The notes under the pieces were generated by a model that was not told where the DNA came from, ran no database searches, and saw nothing but the letters and a program-made list of their open reading frames with translations. A program made the position numbers and the translations under genes. DNA of 64,000 nt from Azorinus chamasolen (taxonomy: Eukaryota > Mollusca > Bivalvia > Cardiida > Solecurtidae), in assembly GCA_963576725.1 (NCBI GenBank), contig OY755241.1, positions 76,866,701-76,930,700 of the forward strand, written 5' to 3'. Every line of letters begins with the position of its first letter. Position 1 is the stretch's first letter. Positions 42,428 through 54,231 of the stretch are shown one piece after another.

Positions 42428-42890
42428 TTAACCCTTTACCTCATATAAACGTGTTTTCACACACTTGCAAATAGAGTAGACCCAGATCAGACAGCTCCTA
42501 GAGGAGCCATCTGATCAGGATTTACTCTGTTTGCTAATAGAATTTGATGTCTCTGTTTCTTAGCTTTCTAAAATGTCTACAATGCTCCACCTTTCATATT
42601 TCTATATAGCTATTTTGTTGATAAATATTGAGTTTTGAAATTTGCAATAAACATAAAACAGGGAAAGGGTTAACTCCATGAATATTCAGACAAAAAATAA
42701 TGGCATCATGAATATTAATTCAATGAATTTTTTAATGGCACTGTGAACAAAATATTTTTTATTATGACAGAAACTGTAGAATCAAATCTATGTTACCTTA
42801 TATATCAAAAGCAAACACAGGAGCCATCTGATCTGGATCTACCATGTTTGCAAAGATGTAGAAAGGCATATTTATAGAGTAAAGGGTAAA
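42428..42890. mobile_element. Two abutting TTAA-P MITEs
   Basis: 42428-42673 (TTAACCCTTTACC to GGGAAAGGGTTAA) shares its last TTAA with a second copy at 42670-42890, whose core has lost its left arm (CAAACACAGGAGCCATC). Confidence 0.75.
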
Positions 42891-42929
42891 GACGCCATCT
42901 AAAAGAGGTCCAACTATGGGTTTGTATGG

Positions 42930-43025
42930 CGGGCAGTAGCTTAATGCAGGTCAAATGTCATGCAGAAAGCTCCTACAGAATTGTTCTGCACTACTTTTGA
43001 CCTGAATTAAGTACCCCCTGCTTTT
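42930..43025. repeat. G palindrome
   Basis: GTAGCTTAATGCAGGTCAAA, ATGCAGAAAGCTCC, then CTGCACTACTTTTGACCTG. 43030-43365 carries a remnant with GTCTGGTCAGATGACTCCTA. Confidence 0.6.
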
Positions 43026-43369
43026 TAAGATTCCTACATTTAATAAATGAATAACCACTTAGGTGACAGGTTCTTCGGTATGTTTTTATAGTCTTTTATA
43101 TGGAGCGTAACTCCAATGTTACTGTGTCCAAAGCAAATGGTGCTGACCCTGATCAGACATCTCCTATAGAGAATTTATGGCTTCATAATAGATTTATAGT
43201 ACATGAGCACTTTGGCAAGAATAGTAGAATCAGTTACATTGTGTATATAATTCTGTAAACAAATTCTGTAAACAAATAGAGAGGAGTCTGGTCAGATGAC
43301 TCCTACAGCAGTCGTCGGACCTGGCTCTAATCTGTTTAAAAAGGCTACAAAAGATGTCTCTATGAGGTA

Positions 43370-43573
43370 CAGTAGAACCTCTCTATAACGGCCACTAAAT
43401 TATGTTAATTAGTTGGTATCTAGGGCAGGAAGCTGCTTAAAGCAAGGTGATAGTAAAACAGAACGCTACTATAGGAGCGTTCTGTTTTACTTTCACCTTG
43501 CTTTAAGCAGCTACCTGCATTTGACACAGAATACTTGATGAAATTTAGTGGCCGTTATAGAGATGTTTTACTG
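43370..43573. mobile_element. CAGT-T MITE, full length
   Basis: CAGTAGAACCTCTCTATAAC to GTTATAGAGATGTTTTACTG, TA duplicated on both sides, 204 bp. The inner palindrome AACAGAACGCTACTATAGGA is near perfect. Confidence 0.85.
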
Positions 43574-43579
43574 TAAAGA

Positions 43580-43777
43580 GTTAAGCCTTTCCTCTACGGT
43601 GTAAGAAATAATGACACTTGAAATTTTAGCCAAGGCAAAACTGTACAATCATATCATTATTATATCATTTATTTATAGCAAACAGAGTAGACCCTGATCA
43701 GATGGTTCCTATAGGAGCAGTCTGATCTGGGTCTTCTCTGTTTGCAGAAAAGCGTATTTATGGAGTAAAGGATTAAG
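43580..43777. mobile_element. TTAA-P MITE
   Basis: TTAAGCCTTTCCTC to GGAGTAAAGGATTAA, core GTTCCTATAGGAGC. 43800-44350 is AT-rich without identified features. Confidence 0.7.
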
Positions 43778-44365
43778 ATACAGTAAGGTACAGTTGTAGC
43801 AAAATTCCTTATATTAGAAACAACACCAATACAAGCGAGGTTTTACGCAAGCGTAAAATGGCTGTCGAACTTTGTATCAGGTGGCAAGATCAGCAGTGTA
43901 AACCAAGAAGCAGATTATATAGTGTACTTGCAAAAAAAAAAAAAATGGAGGAAAAATTTATAAATGAATGGAAATCAGAGAAAGAACATACCTGTTTAAC
44001 ACTTTTATTAACCTGTTGTGTTTGAGAGGTTTTGCTGTGTTCACATTTTTATTATGCAAAATTATTTTGAAATAAAAAGGTTGTATTCAACTAGTTACCA
44101 AATTCAGCTGACATATGGTTAATCAGTAATAAATGGGTATGTTATAAATATTGATAAAAAACCAACATAAGTTTCGTGAATTTTAAAATAGATGAGATAA
44201 GTTATTATTAACAAAAGAAAAATCTGTAGTAGTCGGCAGTTATAGAAACGCAGGAATGCAGTTAATCTTTCAGCACCCAATAATCCCTTACTCCATGTTT
44301 TAGATAATATTAGATTTTACTGAAAGATGGTGAAAAGAGATACACCAACTTTAATTGCAGTTGTT

Positions 44366-44880
44366 TTAACCCTTTCTGTTATATAAACACATTTTCACGC
44401 ATTTGCATAAAGAAGACCCAGATCAGATGGCTCCTATAGTAGCCCTCTGATCAAGGTCTGCTCTGTTAGCTAATGATTGGTGGCAGCAGTGGGATGGAGA
44501 CAAATTCCGGACTGGAATTGCCTTACCCATGGTTATTTCCCAGACCAAATATTGGGTCGAGGTTTCTTGGAGGTGAAAGTAATGTAACAGAGACTAGGCA
44601 CTATAAACTCTCCTTGCCAGGGAGCTTAGCTCTTTTGCGACATCGTTTAAGTGCTTGGAAATGTTGCGAAGTCAACCAACATACTGCGCGGTTACAGACT
44701 GGATGGGTGACTGCCAGGTACTGCCGATGGTGCACAATTTTGTTTACTATCTTGTACATGTATACCTGTTGAACATTTCTTTGAGGGAAATACTGTATGG
44801 GATTGCGTTACAATTAGATATTGTCTATATTCATGATATCATTATTTCTTATATAAACATTCATGGGGTAAAGGGTTATA
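44366..44880. mobile_element. TTAA-P MITE interrupted by a ~0.33-kb insertion
   Basis: Left TTAACCCTTTCTGTTATATAA with core to about 44476; right part ATTCATGATATCATTATTTC to GGGTAAAGGGTTAT at about 44878. The insert is described separately. Confidence 0.7.
44478..44810 (+). mobile_element. Retroelement-like insertion with tRNA-Leu PBS-like and 5S-like segments
   Basis: TGGTGGCAGCAGTGGGAT is complementary to a typical tRNA-Leu 3' end with CCA, as in an LTR-retrotransposon primer-binding site. Further in, GCGAAGTCAACCAACATAC through GGATGGGTGACTGCCAGG resembles the internal control region of 5S rRNA. It could be a 5S-derived SINE or a retroelement leader. No coding domain is present. Confidence 0.35.
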
Positions 44881-44921
44881 CATGTATATGTATACAAGAA
44901 TGTAGAATGCCATGAAGACCA

Positions 44922-45171
44922 TTAACCCTTCACCTGCTGAATTTTAAAACACATTTCTCCTTCTTTACCCATGCCCTGTTGTAAAATTACATATATCTTC
45001 ACTGTGTACAAGTATTTCGCTGTGCAATCACTGCTGTGGAGTGCACTGGTTGCACAATCAACTTGTAAATAGTGCAGACCCTGATGAGACAGCTCCTGCA
45101 GGAGCTGTCTCATCTGGGTCTTCACTATTTACTGGTAGGTTTATTGACGTGAATAGCAAGCGAAGGGTTAA
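44922..45171. mobile_element. TTAA-S MITE, full length
   Basis: TTAACCCTTCACCTGC to GCAAGCGAAGGGTTAA, core AGCTCCTGCAGGAGCT, opposite orientation to 13331-13574. Confidence 0.8.
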
Positions 45172-45369
45172 GTTTTATAAAGGGTTATGAACACAAGATT
45201 GTTTTGCCATGGCAGAAACTGCAGAAAAAAATCAACAGATGTCTGTTAGCAAATAGAGCATGTCCTTGTCACACAGCTCCCATAGAATCTACTCTATTGG
45301 CAAAGGCTATATAGGTATATTGAAGAAGAATACGAACTGGAAGAAAGAATAATAATAAGAATAAGAAGA

Positions 45370-46040
45370 AATGGAGTAAACACCATGTCCCTATATACAC
45401 ATCATTTGGGGGACATAATTATATTACAGTATAACGGCGTTATTTTAACTCTCGTTTTTCCGAGATACCCGCCTATTCCGAGGGAATTTGAGGTCCCGGC
45501 TCAAATTCTATCAAATCTCAATGAAAATACCTGCATAAATAATAGCGATAATCTGAAAGTTGGAGCATGTGTGCTGGTCCCACAGATCATTCTGGTTCCC
45601 TTTATTATTTAATTCGAGCACGGTGTTTTCCCCACTTTCGAGGTAATTATTCACACCTTCTCAATACCTTTTCGTAACACCTTTTGAAAGATCCATATTT
45701 GGGGCATTAGATCTTTCAAATGTGTGTAAAACACATTCATTGAATGTAGACTTTACTTTGGAGTAGATAATGATGAGTCTAATAAACAAAGAGTCACAAT
45801 CATAATTTGCATATGTTCGCAAACGTGTAGGGATATTTCGGTACCACTGAAAGTGTGGTGTCGGGTCAAAAAGGCCCCTACCAAAAAGGCCTAATTTCAC
45901 AAACATTCATAAATGTCAAACATTTTACTGAAAACTTGAGATTAATAATTAATGTGATGACAAGAAATGTATGAAAATAGGATTATCTCCATTATTGCGT
46001 ATTACGGGATAATCTCCCTTGGCCTGTGTCGAACAGTGAA
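45370..46040. other. Unidentified stretch with phrase repeats
   Basis: A short mirror GATCTTTCAAA/TTTGAAAGATC occurs at 45684-45721. GGGTCAAAAAGGCCCC and CCAAAAAGGCCTAA at 45854-45893 mirror 52590-52630. No gene is seen. Confidence 0.4.
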
Positions 46041-46044
46041 TGTG

Positions 46045-46251
46045 TTAACCCTTTCCCTGTACAAACAGGTTATAATGAAATATGGAAGGTGGAGCATTGT
46101 AGCCATTTTAGAAAGTATAGACACAGATCTTTGAAATTCTATTAGCAAACAGAGTAGACCCTGATCAGACGGCTTCTCTAGGAGCCGTCTGATCTGGGTC
46201 TACTCTGTTTGCAAATGAGTGAAAACATGTTTATATGAGGGAAAGGGTTAA
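46045..46251. mobile_element. TTAA-P MITE
   Basis: TTAACCCTTTCCCTG to GGGAAAGGGTTAA; almost perfect core around GGCTTCTCTAGGAGCC. Confidence 0.8.
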
Positions 46252-46299
46252 TTAGTGTGGCACTCATCTAATCTGGATCCACGCTATATAAATGCATTT

Positions 46300-48190
46300 A
46301 ATATTTAGTTAACCCTTATCCTGGTGTAATGTGGTCAGTATATAATGGACAGTTTTATCAGACGTTTTCATTCTCAGTCATGGCTTTCAAAGAGACATTT
46401 TTTACTGGCAGAACGAAGAAGACTGATACCACTGTGGTATATTTGGACACATAATATAACATAATATAATATTACGTAGCGATGTATTTTTGGTTATAGT
46501 GAAAGCATCTGCTACACATATAATATACAGTATATGTGTACCCAGGGCTCGGGACGTGGACCCTGCTTTCATGATGAGCCCCATAATTTAGAAATTCTAA
46601 TGCAACATTTTTGTAACATGCATTCTGATTGGTCCACGTGACAAAATTTGAAGCATATAAACCACCGATATACTGTCGGAAAAATGAATATACTGTCGGA
46701 AACCGAATCACTAGAAAATTTACTACCAAATATTCATACGCGCATTCATAGTAAAATTGAATGAATGGGTCTGAATGAACGAAGACGCTGGCTGAATGAA
46801 ATGTCAAATGTTTTCAATTTGCTTGTTTTTTTCAACACACTTTATGGCTGTAGTCAATGTGAGTCTGGCGATTCTACTCAAATATCTATCGCAAAGTCCC
46901 ACAAGTTGATCCTGAGTCCATTTATTTCACATGTTGACACTGTCCTTGAACAAACGTTTCTCTTCCTCTATTCTGTTATGATGAGTATGTGGCACCTGCA
47001 CCCTGTAAATATAAGATTTAAGGTATATAACCATGTAGCTGTGAGATTTATATCCATGCTGAAACTATTTAAGAAGGACCTAACAACACTTAAACATTAC
47101 CAACCAATCACAGACAATGATCTGAAAACACTAAAAAAACTCAGGTTTCCTCTCTGCCATAAATCACAAATCTTTCCAAAGAAAAGTGGTTTGACATAAC
47201 CTTGAATTTCGCTCTTCTTGGTATACATAGAAAACCTAAGATCTCTGACAAAAATACAATTTATGATTCATGCAGGAAACATGTCTTGAAATCTCTGAAA
47301 ACATACCTGATACAACTGTACCCGTGATCGAACCATTTCATTCAGTAACCAAAACGTTCAGTCGATTATGAAGAATCATATACACATCCAGGCCTGTTGG
47401 TGAGCGTGTGCTGAACGAAATGATGAAAACCATTTCTGCTGATGCTTGTTTCGTCAAAAGTTTTAAAACACAAATCACAGTGTCCGAGAGACCGCAATCA
47501 TGCACTAGCTGTTGGCCTATGCTGGTGTCAAACCTAGGGAAATAATGAAAAAGTCCGGTCCGTCATCAGAATGAAGCCAGTGTCCGAAGCTATAATGCAG
47601 ACTCGTCCGACAATCAGAAGCGGCAGTATTCTTCAATTCTTCAAGGACAGTCCCATAATGAGAATTCGCCCCACCCACTCTAGACCACTCGAGGGCTCGT
47701 TGCAAATTCCAAACATGCCTGTAGATTGTCGCTCCTGATAATTTCCATTTGCACGTCCACTATGCCTATCATCATTCTCATCAAATACACCAATCAGCCA
47801 AAGTATCTTGAATATGCAACCAGTTCCACATTGCAAACAATTTAAAAATAAATAATTCCGTTGTCCATGTGCACAATTATTGTGGAATTTCGAGCAATGA
47901 CGAGGTCAAATTTGATTCATCTTTCGTAGTGTTGAAAGGGACCTACTGTCAGAAATTCAAAGGACCATGACTTAACGGTTTTCATTTGTGAAAATCAAAG
48001 CATCAAGTGAAAACACCAGTTCTTGGTATATTAAATATAAGCACAATTGCTTGGTTCCGGGAGAACTATTTTCTTTATGCGTAATGCGGAGATATGCGGT
48101 GTTTCATGACGTCATGTTATGACGAGAGAGAGAAAATATCAAAGGACTTAAAGTATGGTTTGTTTTTTATCATCTGGATCTATGGTTTCA
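46300..48190. other. Unidentified region with fragmentary open frames
   Basis: No recognised repeat. A plus-strand open frame at 46765-47199 (144 codons, RRRWLNEMSNVFNLL, then LTTLKHYQPITDNDLKTL) and two overlapping minus-strand frames at 47517-47836 (CGTGCIFKILWLIG; LEWSRVGGANSHYG) could be pieces of one decayed gene or element. GCATATAAACCACCGATATA at about 46650 recurs in the hairpin at 48.2 kb. Confidence 0.25.
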
Positions 48191-48196
48191 TTAGAA

Positions 48197-48367
48197 TAGG
48201 GATAACCGTTGCGTATTTGAAGATTTGCAGCAGTATATCGGTGGTTTATATGTCGCAAATAATCGTTTTACATGCTCCGTTAGCGCGTCGCATGTAAAAC
48301 TAAATTTGCGACATATAAACCACCAATATACTGCTGCAAATCTTCAAATACGCAACGGTTATTCCCT
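48197..48367. repeat. Large hairpin, ~77-bp arms
   Basis: GTATTTGAAGATTTGCAGCA and GGTGGTTTATATGTCGCAAA are mirrored by TTTGCGACATATAAACCACC and TGCTGCAAATCTTCAAATAC, with a 17-nt loop. Only a few mismatches. Confidence 0.85.
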
Positions 48368-48469
48368 AAATGTATTTACCCAAAAAAAGTAGTATGAAAG
48401 TATGGGTCGTGTTAATTTTTGAATAGAAATTAAACCCAAAGTTCGAGATGCAAAACTATATTTCAATGC

Positions 48470-48760
48470 TCATAGATCTATATAGCAGGTTTCAGGCCAG
48501 CAACTTTGAGAGTGCTACAAGACCCAAACATGTTAAATTTTTAAATATAGATCGTGGGCCAACAACTTTGAGAGTGTTACAAGACCCAATGAACTATATA
48601 TAGTTTTGACCAAAAGCAGGTTGTGGGCCAGCTACTTTGAGAGTGCTACAAGACCCAAACATGCTAAATTTGGAAATATAGATTGTGGGTCAACAACTTT
48701 GAGAGTGTTACAAGACCCAACAAACTATATATAATTTTGACCTATACATACATGTGATAA
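48470..48760. repeat. R repeat, ~125-bp tandem (unoccupied site)
   Basis: Units with CTTTGAGAGTGCTACAAGAC and GGGCCAACAACTTTGAGAG alternate. The same sequence at 50515-50721 and 52348-52425 is split by HLE6a. Confidence 0.75.
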
Positions 48761-48976
48761 CCTGCTGAGGCATGTCAGGTAGATTTAGGAAATTTGTCAG
48801 GTAGATTTGACTTTTGTCAGGTAGATTTTACTGATGCGACAAAATATATGGAGGAGAAAAAAGAAATTTGCTTGATACCTATGTTTGTTATACTTTTTCA
48901 CATTATCATTCATACTTTACCATAAATGAATATCATACCATTATTAACCTTACATTACACACATAACATTTTGACA

Positions 48977-49408
48977 CTTAACCCTCTCCCTCATATAAAC
49001 ACCTTTTTCATGCATAAATTTGCAAAGAGAATAGACCCAGATCAGATGGCTCCTACAGGAGCTGTCTGGTCAGGGTCTGCTCTGTTTGCTTATGATATAG
49101 GAATGATTCTACACTTTCTGGTTTGGCAAAAAATTCCAATGTGGTGTTAAAACCCCCATTAACCCTTTCCTTCATATAAACCAAGGTTTCACACATTTGC
49201 AAACAGAGTAGACCCAGATCAGACAGCTCCTATAGGAGCCATCTGATGAGGGTCTGCTCTGTTTGCTTTAGGAATTTTAAAAAAGTTTCTGTACTTTCTA
49301 AAATGGCTATAAAGTTCCAATCTCCATATTTCTTTAAAATTACTTAAGAATAAGAATATTCAGTAGGGACTGGAATTAGGAATAAAAATGGAACAGGGAA
49401 AGGGTTAA
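48977..49408. mobile_element. Two TTAA-P MITEs, head to tail
   Basis: A truncated copy (TTAACCCTCTCCCTC to about 49158) and a complete 250-bp copy at 49159-49408 (TTAACCCTTTCCTTC to GGGAAAGGGTTAA). Confidence 0.8.
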
Positions 49409-50514
49409 AAACAAATACTAGTAATTGACATGCAGTAATAATTCTAGATATTTTTCATGGGTCAAAAGGACTCTTTGAAATCAATAGGTCTCAAGCCCAA
49501 AGCACTGGGTTCCTTATTAAATAATGTCATGAAAAAAATCAAGATTTATTACTGTTTTATCATATAATAAAAAAGATATTATATTTTATCTTATTTTATA
49601 ATAACATTTTTAGGGGGTTTGCTTATTTTATAGCCCTTATTTAGCTATACTCCCCAAGGACAACCTTTGCTCAGTTTAAGTTAGTTAAACCTTTACTCAG
49701 TTCAAGTTAGTTACTGCAAACATTGAACAGTCACAGAAATGTTGAAATCCAACAGGTCCAGAGTCCGTGTTTTAGCCCGTATCTACAATCGTCGCGAAAA
49801 CTGATGACATTTCAACTTGATATAGTTATTATTTTTTGAAGAGTTTGCAATGGTAGATAATAATTCATGGTGTTTTCAATTACTTCTTTAGTGTCCTTAC
49901 CACTTATTATATTAATGAAAAATAATTTAGTGTACAAATCAAATTCATGATTATCAGTCCAAGCACTGTTGAAGCAGTCTTATTTTCGAAGTGTTTCGGC
50001 CCATTGCAACAACGAGACCAAGCACAGCTGTCTTTGACAAGGAAGCAGAGAAGCATTTCTATGTCTTATAATTTAATTATGAGAATATAATTCCTATTAT
50101 AGGGTCATGACACTCCCATGTCGCCTCGCTTGAGTAATAAACCTGCTGCATGTGATATTTGTGGTAGACGTTTGCATTTTGACACGACTGGTTCCCGAAC
50201 AATTTATTTGGTTAAGGAGTAGAGTGAAACCCGGAACCACCTCGTGATTATGTAATTCGGGTGTTCTCCATGGTCTTCACAGGGGATTCCCTTGATTGGT
50301 CCCTACCAAAACAGAATAAGCGTGGATCACAGCATGATAACAAGCTAAAGGTGGTCTGTGTGTGTAGAGAACTAACAGATAAACTCCATCAGGGATGAAA
50401 ATATATGTCACTAAAAAAATTGCCTTGGGTCAAATTTCAAAACGGTAGACCATAAAAGTAGAACGGTAAACCACCTCTGAAAACGGTAGAATTCACCTAC
50501 CGTCGGTAGTTATC
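49409..50514. other. No identified feature
   Basis: Mixed AT-rich sequence. No long open frame, no repeat seen elsewhere in the window. Confidence 0.4.
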
Positions 50515-50721
50515 ACATGTATGCCTATAGTGGGTTGTGGGCCAGCTACTTTGAGAGTGCCACAAGACCCAAACACGCTGAATTTGGAAATATAGATCGT
50601 GGGCCAACAACTCTGAGAGTGTTACAAGACCCAACAAACTATATATAATTTTGACCCAAACATGTACTATATATGATATAAAATGGAAATAAAACCCAAA
50701 GTGCCAAAAGTTTGATATGTA
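50515..50721. repeat. R repeat, left part (interrupted)
   Basis: GGGCCAGCTACTTTGAGAG through AAAAGTTTGATATGTAA; continues at 52348. Confidence 0.7.
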
Positions 50722-52347
50722 AACAAGATGTGTTTGTGAAACACTATGCCCCCTCAATATGATATTTGACCCTGAAGGATGACCTTGATCTTGACATGTC
50801 ACTCCTCAAACTGTGCAGCTTCATGGGGTACACATGCATACCAAATATCAAGTCTGTATCTTTAATGGTTCAAAAGTTATGGCCAATGTTAAAAGTTGGT
50901 GACCTTTGACCATGAAGGATGACCTTGACCTTGACATGTCACCCCTCAAACTGTGCGGCTTCATGAGATACACATGCATACCAGTAAAAAGGCTGTATGT
51001 CTACTGGTTCAAACGTTATGGCCAATGTTAATGACCTTTGACCTTCAAACATGACCTTGACCTTGACATTTCACCCCTGACACTGTGCAGCCAAATGAGA
51101 AACACATATATACAAACTATCAAGTCTATCTCTACTGGTTCAAAAGTTATGGCCAATGTTAAAGTCTGTGACCTTTGACCCTGAAAGATGACCTTGACCT
51201 TGACATGCCACCCCACAAAATGTGCAGCTTCATGAGATACACATGCATACCAAATATCAAGACTTTATCTCTATTGGTTCAAAAGTTATGGACAATTTGA
51301 AGTTGGTGACCTTTGACCCTGAAGGATGACCTTGACATGTCACCGCTCAAACTGTGCAGCTTCATGAGATACAAAAGTATGCCAAATATCAAGTCTCTAT
51401 CTGTACTGGTTCAAAAGTTATGGCCAATGTTAAAGTCCGTGATTTGACCCATATGTTTGACCTCTGACCTTTAAGCGTGACCGTGACCTTAACATGTCGC
51501 ACCTCAAAATGTGCGGCTTCATGAGAGACATATGCATGCCAAATATCAAGTCTATCTGTACTGAGTTAAAAGTTATGACCAATGTTACAGTTACAGACAA
51601 AGAAACAGACAATTTGACCTTTGACCCTGAAGTATGACCTTGACCTTGACATGTCACCCATCAAAACGTATAGCTTCATGAGATACACAAGCATGCCAAA
51701 TATCAAGTCTCTATCTTTTCTGGTCCAAAAGTTATGGCCAATGTTAAAGTCGGTGATTTGACCCATATATTTGACCTCTGACCTTGAAGGATGACCTTGA
51801 CCTTGACATGTTACCCCTCAAAATGTGCGGCTTCATGAGATACATATGCATGCCAAATATCAAGTCTCTATCTGTACTGAGTCAAAAGTTATGACCAATG
51901 TTAAAGTTGCGTTAAAGTTACAGCCAAAAAAACAGATAATTTGACCTTTGACCCTGAAGGATGACCTTGACCTTGACATGTCACCCCTCAAAATGTGCAG
52001 CTTCATAAGATACACAAGCATGCCAAATATCAAGTCTCTATCTCTACTGGTCCAAAAGTTATGACCAATGTTAAAGTCAGTAATTTGACCCATATATTTG
52101 ACCTTTGACCTTGAAGGATGACCTTGACCTTGACATGTTACCCCTCAAAATGTGCGGCTTTATGAGATACATATGCATACCAAATATCAAGTCTCTATCT
52201 GTACTGGCTCAAAAGTTATGACCAATGTTAAAGTTGCTGACAAACAAACAGACAAACAGACAAACAGACAAACAGACAAACAAACAAACAAACAAACAGA
52301 CAGGGCAAAAACAATATGCCCCCCAGATTTGATCTGGGGGGCATAAA
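50722..52347 (+). mobile_element. HLE6 element, copy a
   Basis: ACAAGATGTGTTTGTGAAAC with CTATGCCCCCTC start and CCCCCCAGATTTGATCTGGG end hairpin followed by GGCATAAAA. About ten ~150-bp cores: TGACCTTGACCTTGACATG, TGCGGCTTCATGAGA, AAATATCAAGTCT and AAAAGTTATGGCCAATG. Tail ACAAACAGACAAACAGAC. Minus-strand open frames here are repeat shadows. Confidence 0.85.
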
Positions 52348-52425
52348 AATATATTTTAATGCTAATAGATCTATAGCAGTTTTCAGGCCAGCCACTTTGA
52401 GAGTGCTACAAGACCCAAACATCAA
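52348..52425. repeat. R repeat, right part (interrupted)
   Basis: ATATATTTTAATGCTAATAG and GGCCAGCCACTTTGAGAG align with 48455-48530. Confidence 0.7.
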
Positions 52426-52449
52426 TTCATAGGAGTGGCGTACAGCTGT

Positions 52450-52640
52450 CCGACGGTCTTTAGGAATTCTGACGTCTGCCTGGTCATTTTAGAAACATAT
52501 CTTTAACATTAATAATAGCAAACAGAGCAGACTTTGATCAGACGGTACCTATAGGAGCCGTCTGATATGGGTCTACTCTGTTTACAAATGCGTATGGGGC
52601 CTTTTTGGTAATGGGCCTTTTTGACCCGCATTCGCTGCGC
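52450..52640. mobile_element. TTAA-P MITE remnant plus phrase repeats
   Basis: Core AGCAAACAGAGCAGACTTTG to GGTCTACTCTGTTTACAAA at about 52508-52587, then GGGCCTTTTTGGTAATGGGC and CTTTTTGACCCGC. Confidence 0.6.
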
Positions 52641-52983
52641 TTTGTTATGATTCGTGATTTCCGGGGTCCGCTATACTAGATTCTTCCCAAAACTGCATGT
52701 AAATGTGACAACCAACTGCACGTAAAATTTCCAAGTTATTTGACCTCGACCTTGGGCTTGCGGGCAGCATGGATGGGGTGCCAAATGATAGCACAGATGG
52801 TAATTGCTGTATGTGAAGTTTCATGGGTGTAAGTGTAGAAATTACTGACTTATAACACTTGAAAAACTGTGACAACCAACTGCACCTAAAAGCGTGACAC
52901 AGACAGATGGACAGACAGACAGACGGACAGACGGACATGTGCAAAACATAATGCCCCTTGACTATCATCAATGGGGGCATAAC
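52640..52983 (+). mobile_element. HLE11 element, short
   Basis: GTGACAACCAACTGCAC twice; tail GACAGACAGACGGACAGACG; end TAATGCCCCTTGACTATC and ATGGGGGCATAAC. Confidence 0.6.
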
Positions 52984-53229
52984 AAAACGAATCAGGACAA
53001 TAACTTAATTACAATGGACATTTTATGATTAAAGTCAATGAAGAGTTAGCTCGTATGTAGAAACAGGATGAGATTGCTTTTATACGGGTCAGAGATCGGC
53101 CAAAATCAATGCCACTAAAATAATACAACAGTTTCAAAATAATAGACATTGTTATAATGACATTTGATATGACATCTTGTTACAGTAGATTTATTTTGTC
53201 AGGGAAAATTAAGTTCAATATTTTACAAT

Positions 53230-53335
53230 GTAAAGCCGTGTATCAATATATGGGGCCTGTGTGACTGTGCAATATATGGGACCTGTGTGACTGTGCGACA
53301 TATGGGGCCTGTGTGACTGTGCCAGGACAGTAACA
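53230..53335. repeat. Minisatellite, ~27-bp unit, three copies
   Basis: TATGGGGCCTGTGTGACTGT repeated with GCAATA or GCGACA spacers. Confidence 0.75.
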
Positions 53336-53341
53336 TTAGAA

Positions 53342-53830
53342 ACAAGAGAGTCGTCACGGGTGACAAATGCCCCCAAAGTGTTTGACACCGAAATGTATTT
53401 TGGCGGAAAAACAATACAATGTAATGCAGATGTAATATGAAAATTTGATGCTGTTAAAAATGACACAGGAGTCAGTTCTTAACATTAGAAACAGAACCTT
53501 TGACGATTATGACAGCTAAGAAAAGAGCCAAGGGTCAAAACTTAGTTAAAAAGGACCCTAGGTCATTCTCAACGTTAAAAAGGACCCTGGGTTGATTGTC
53601 AACGTTAAAAACAGATCCTGGGTAAATTCTTAACGTTTTAAAAAAAAAGACATGGGGTCAAATTTCAATGCATAAAAAACATGCTATGTTGATTGTTACT
53701 GTTAAATTGATTCTCAACGTTTAAGAAAGACCCTATTTCGATCCTTAACATTAAAAACATACCCTCAGTCAATTCTAAACGCATGGTCAAAGTTTCATGT
53801 AAATCATTTCCCTAATGCAAAGGGTTAAAG
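53342..53830 (+). mobile_element. HLE1 5' fragment, copy c
   Basis: ACAAGAGAGTCGTCACGGG and AATGCCCCCAAAGTGTTTG as in the complete copies, but it stops before the ERE-bearing cores and ends in AAAAGGACCCTGGGTTGAT-type ~36-bp repeats. Confidence 0.75.
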
Positions 53831-53940
53831 AACCAGGGAACTCAGAGACGGTCATTCTGTATTGTGAATTCCCTACATAGCAAATATATGGACATCAACA
53901 AATAAAATAAAACAACTCACATACTGACACACTGACTTAC

Positions 53941-54163
53941 TGACAAATAGTATCATCAATGGTAGCCTCTATGTTTTGACTCAAGAAGGACACAGACACA
54001 TCTATAGCATCAATAGGAGAACGCTCATATGGGTCATAGTCTGGGCAGGTATTTGGGTCAAAATTGGCCACAATAGAACCATCACCACAGTTGTCATCAT
54101 AATCATTCCACGCCTGTTGCAGATCTGTCAGAGTTTGGGAAGCCTCCATACAGTTCACTACGT
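53941..54163 (-). CDS. Exon: acidic helical Cys segment
   Basis: The acceptor GTGCTATAAG precedes AC-GTA-GTG and the donor is TTTGTCA|GTAAGT, a consensus donor. The 223 nt enter in phase 1 and leave in phase 2, 73 whole codons. Cysteines at residues 4, 25, 39 and 73: VVNCMEASQTLTDL, DYDDNCGDGS, PNTCPDYDPYE and IDDTIC. Strongly acidic (many Asp). The first residue is T+AC (Tyr) from the 58.9 kb exon, and the last is CA+A (Gln) into the 42.1 kb exon. It separates two copies of the C-x7-C-x22-C signature. The acceptor is weak in pyrimidines, the only soft point. Confidence 0.75.
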
Positions 54164-54231
54164 CTTATAGCACAATTTGACATTCTTCTTGGATCTGGTT
54201 TGGAAAACAGAAGCAAAATAAAACAAGGTAT

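Noticed and set aside
43859..44026. 55-codon plus-strand frame (MAVELCIRWQDQQC)
   Set aside because: Kept open through an A14 run; no homologue, no splice or promoter context.
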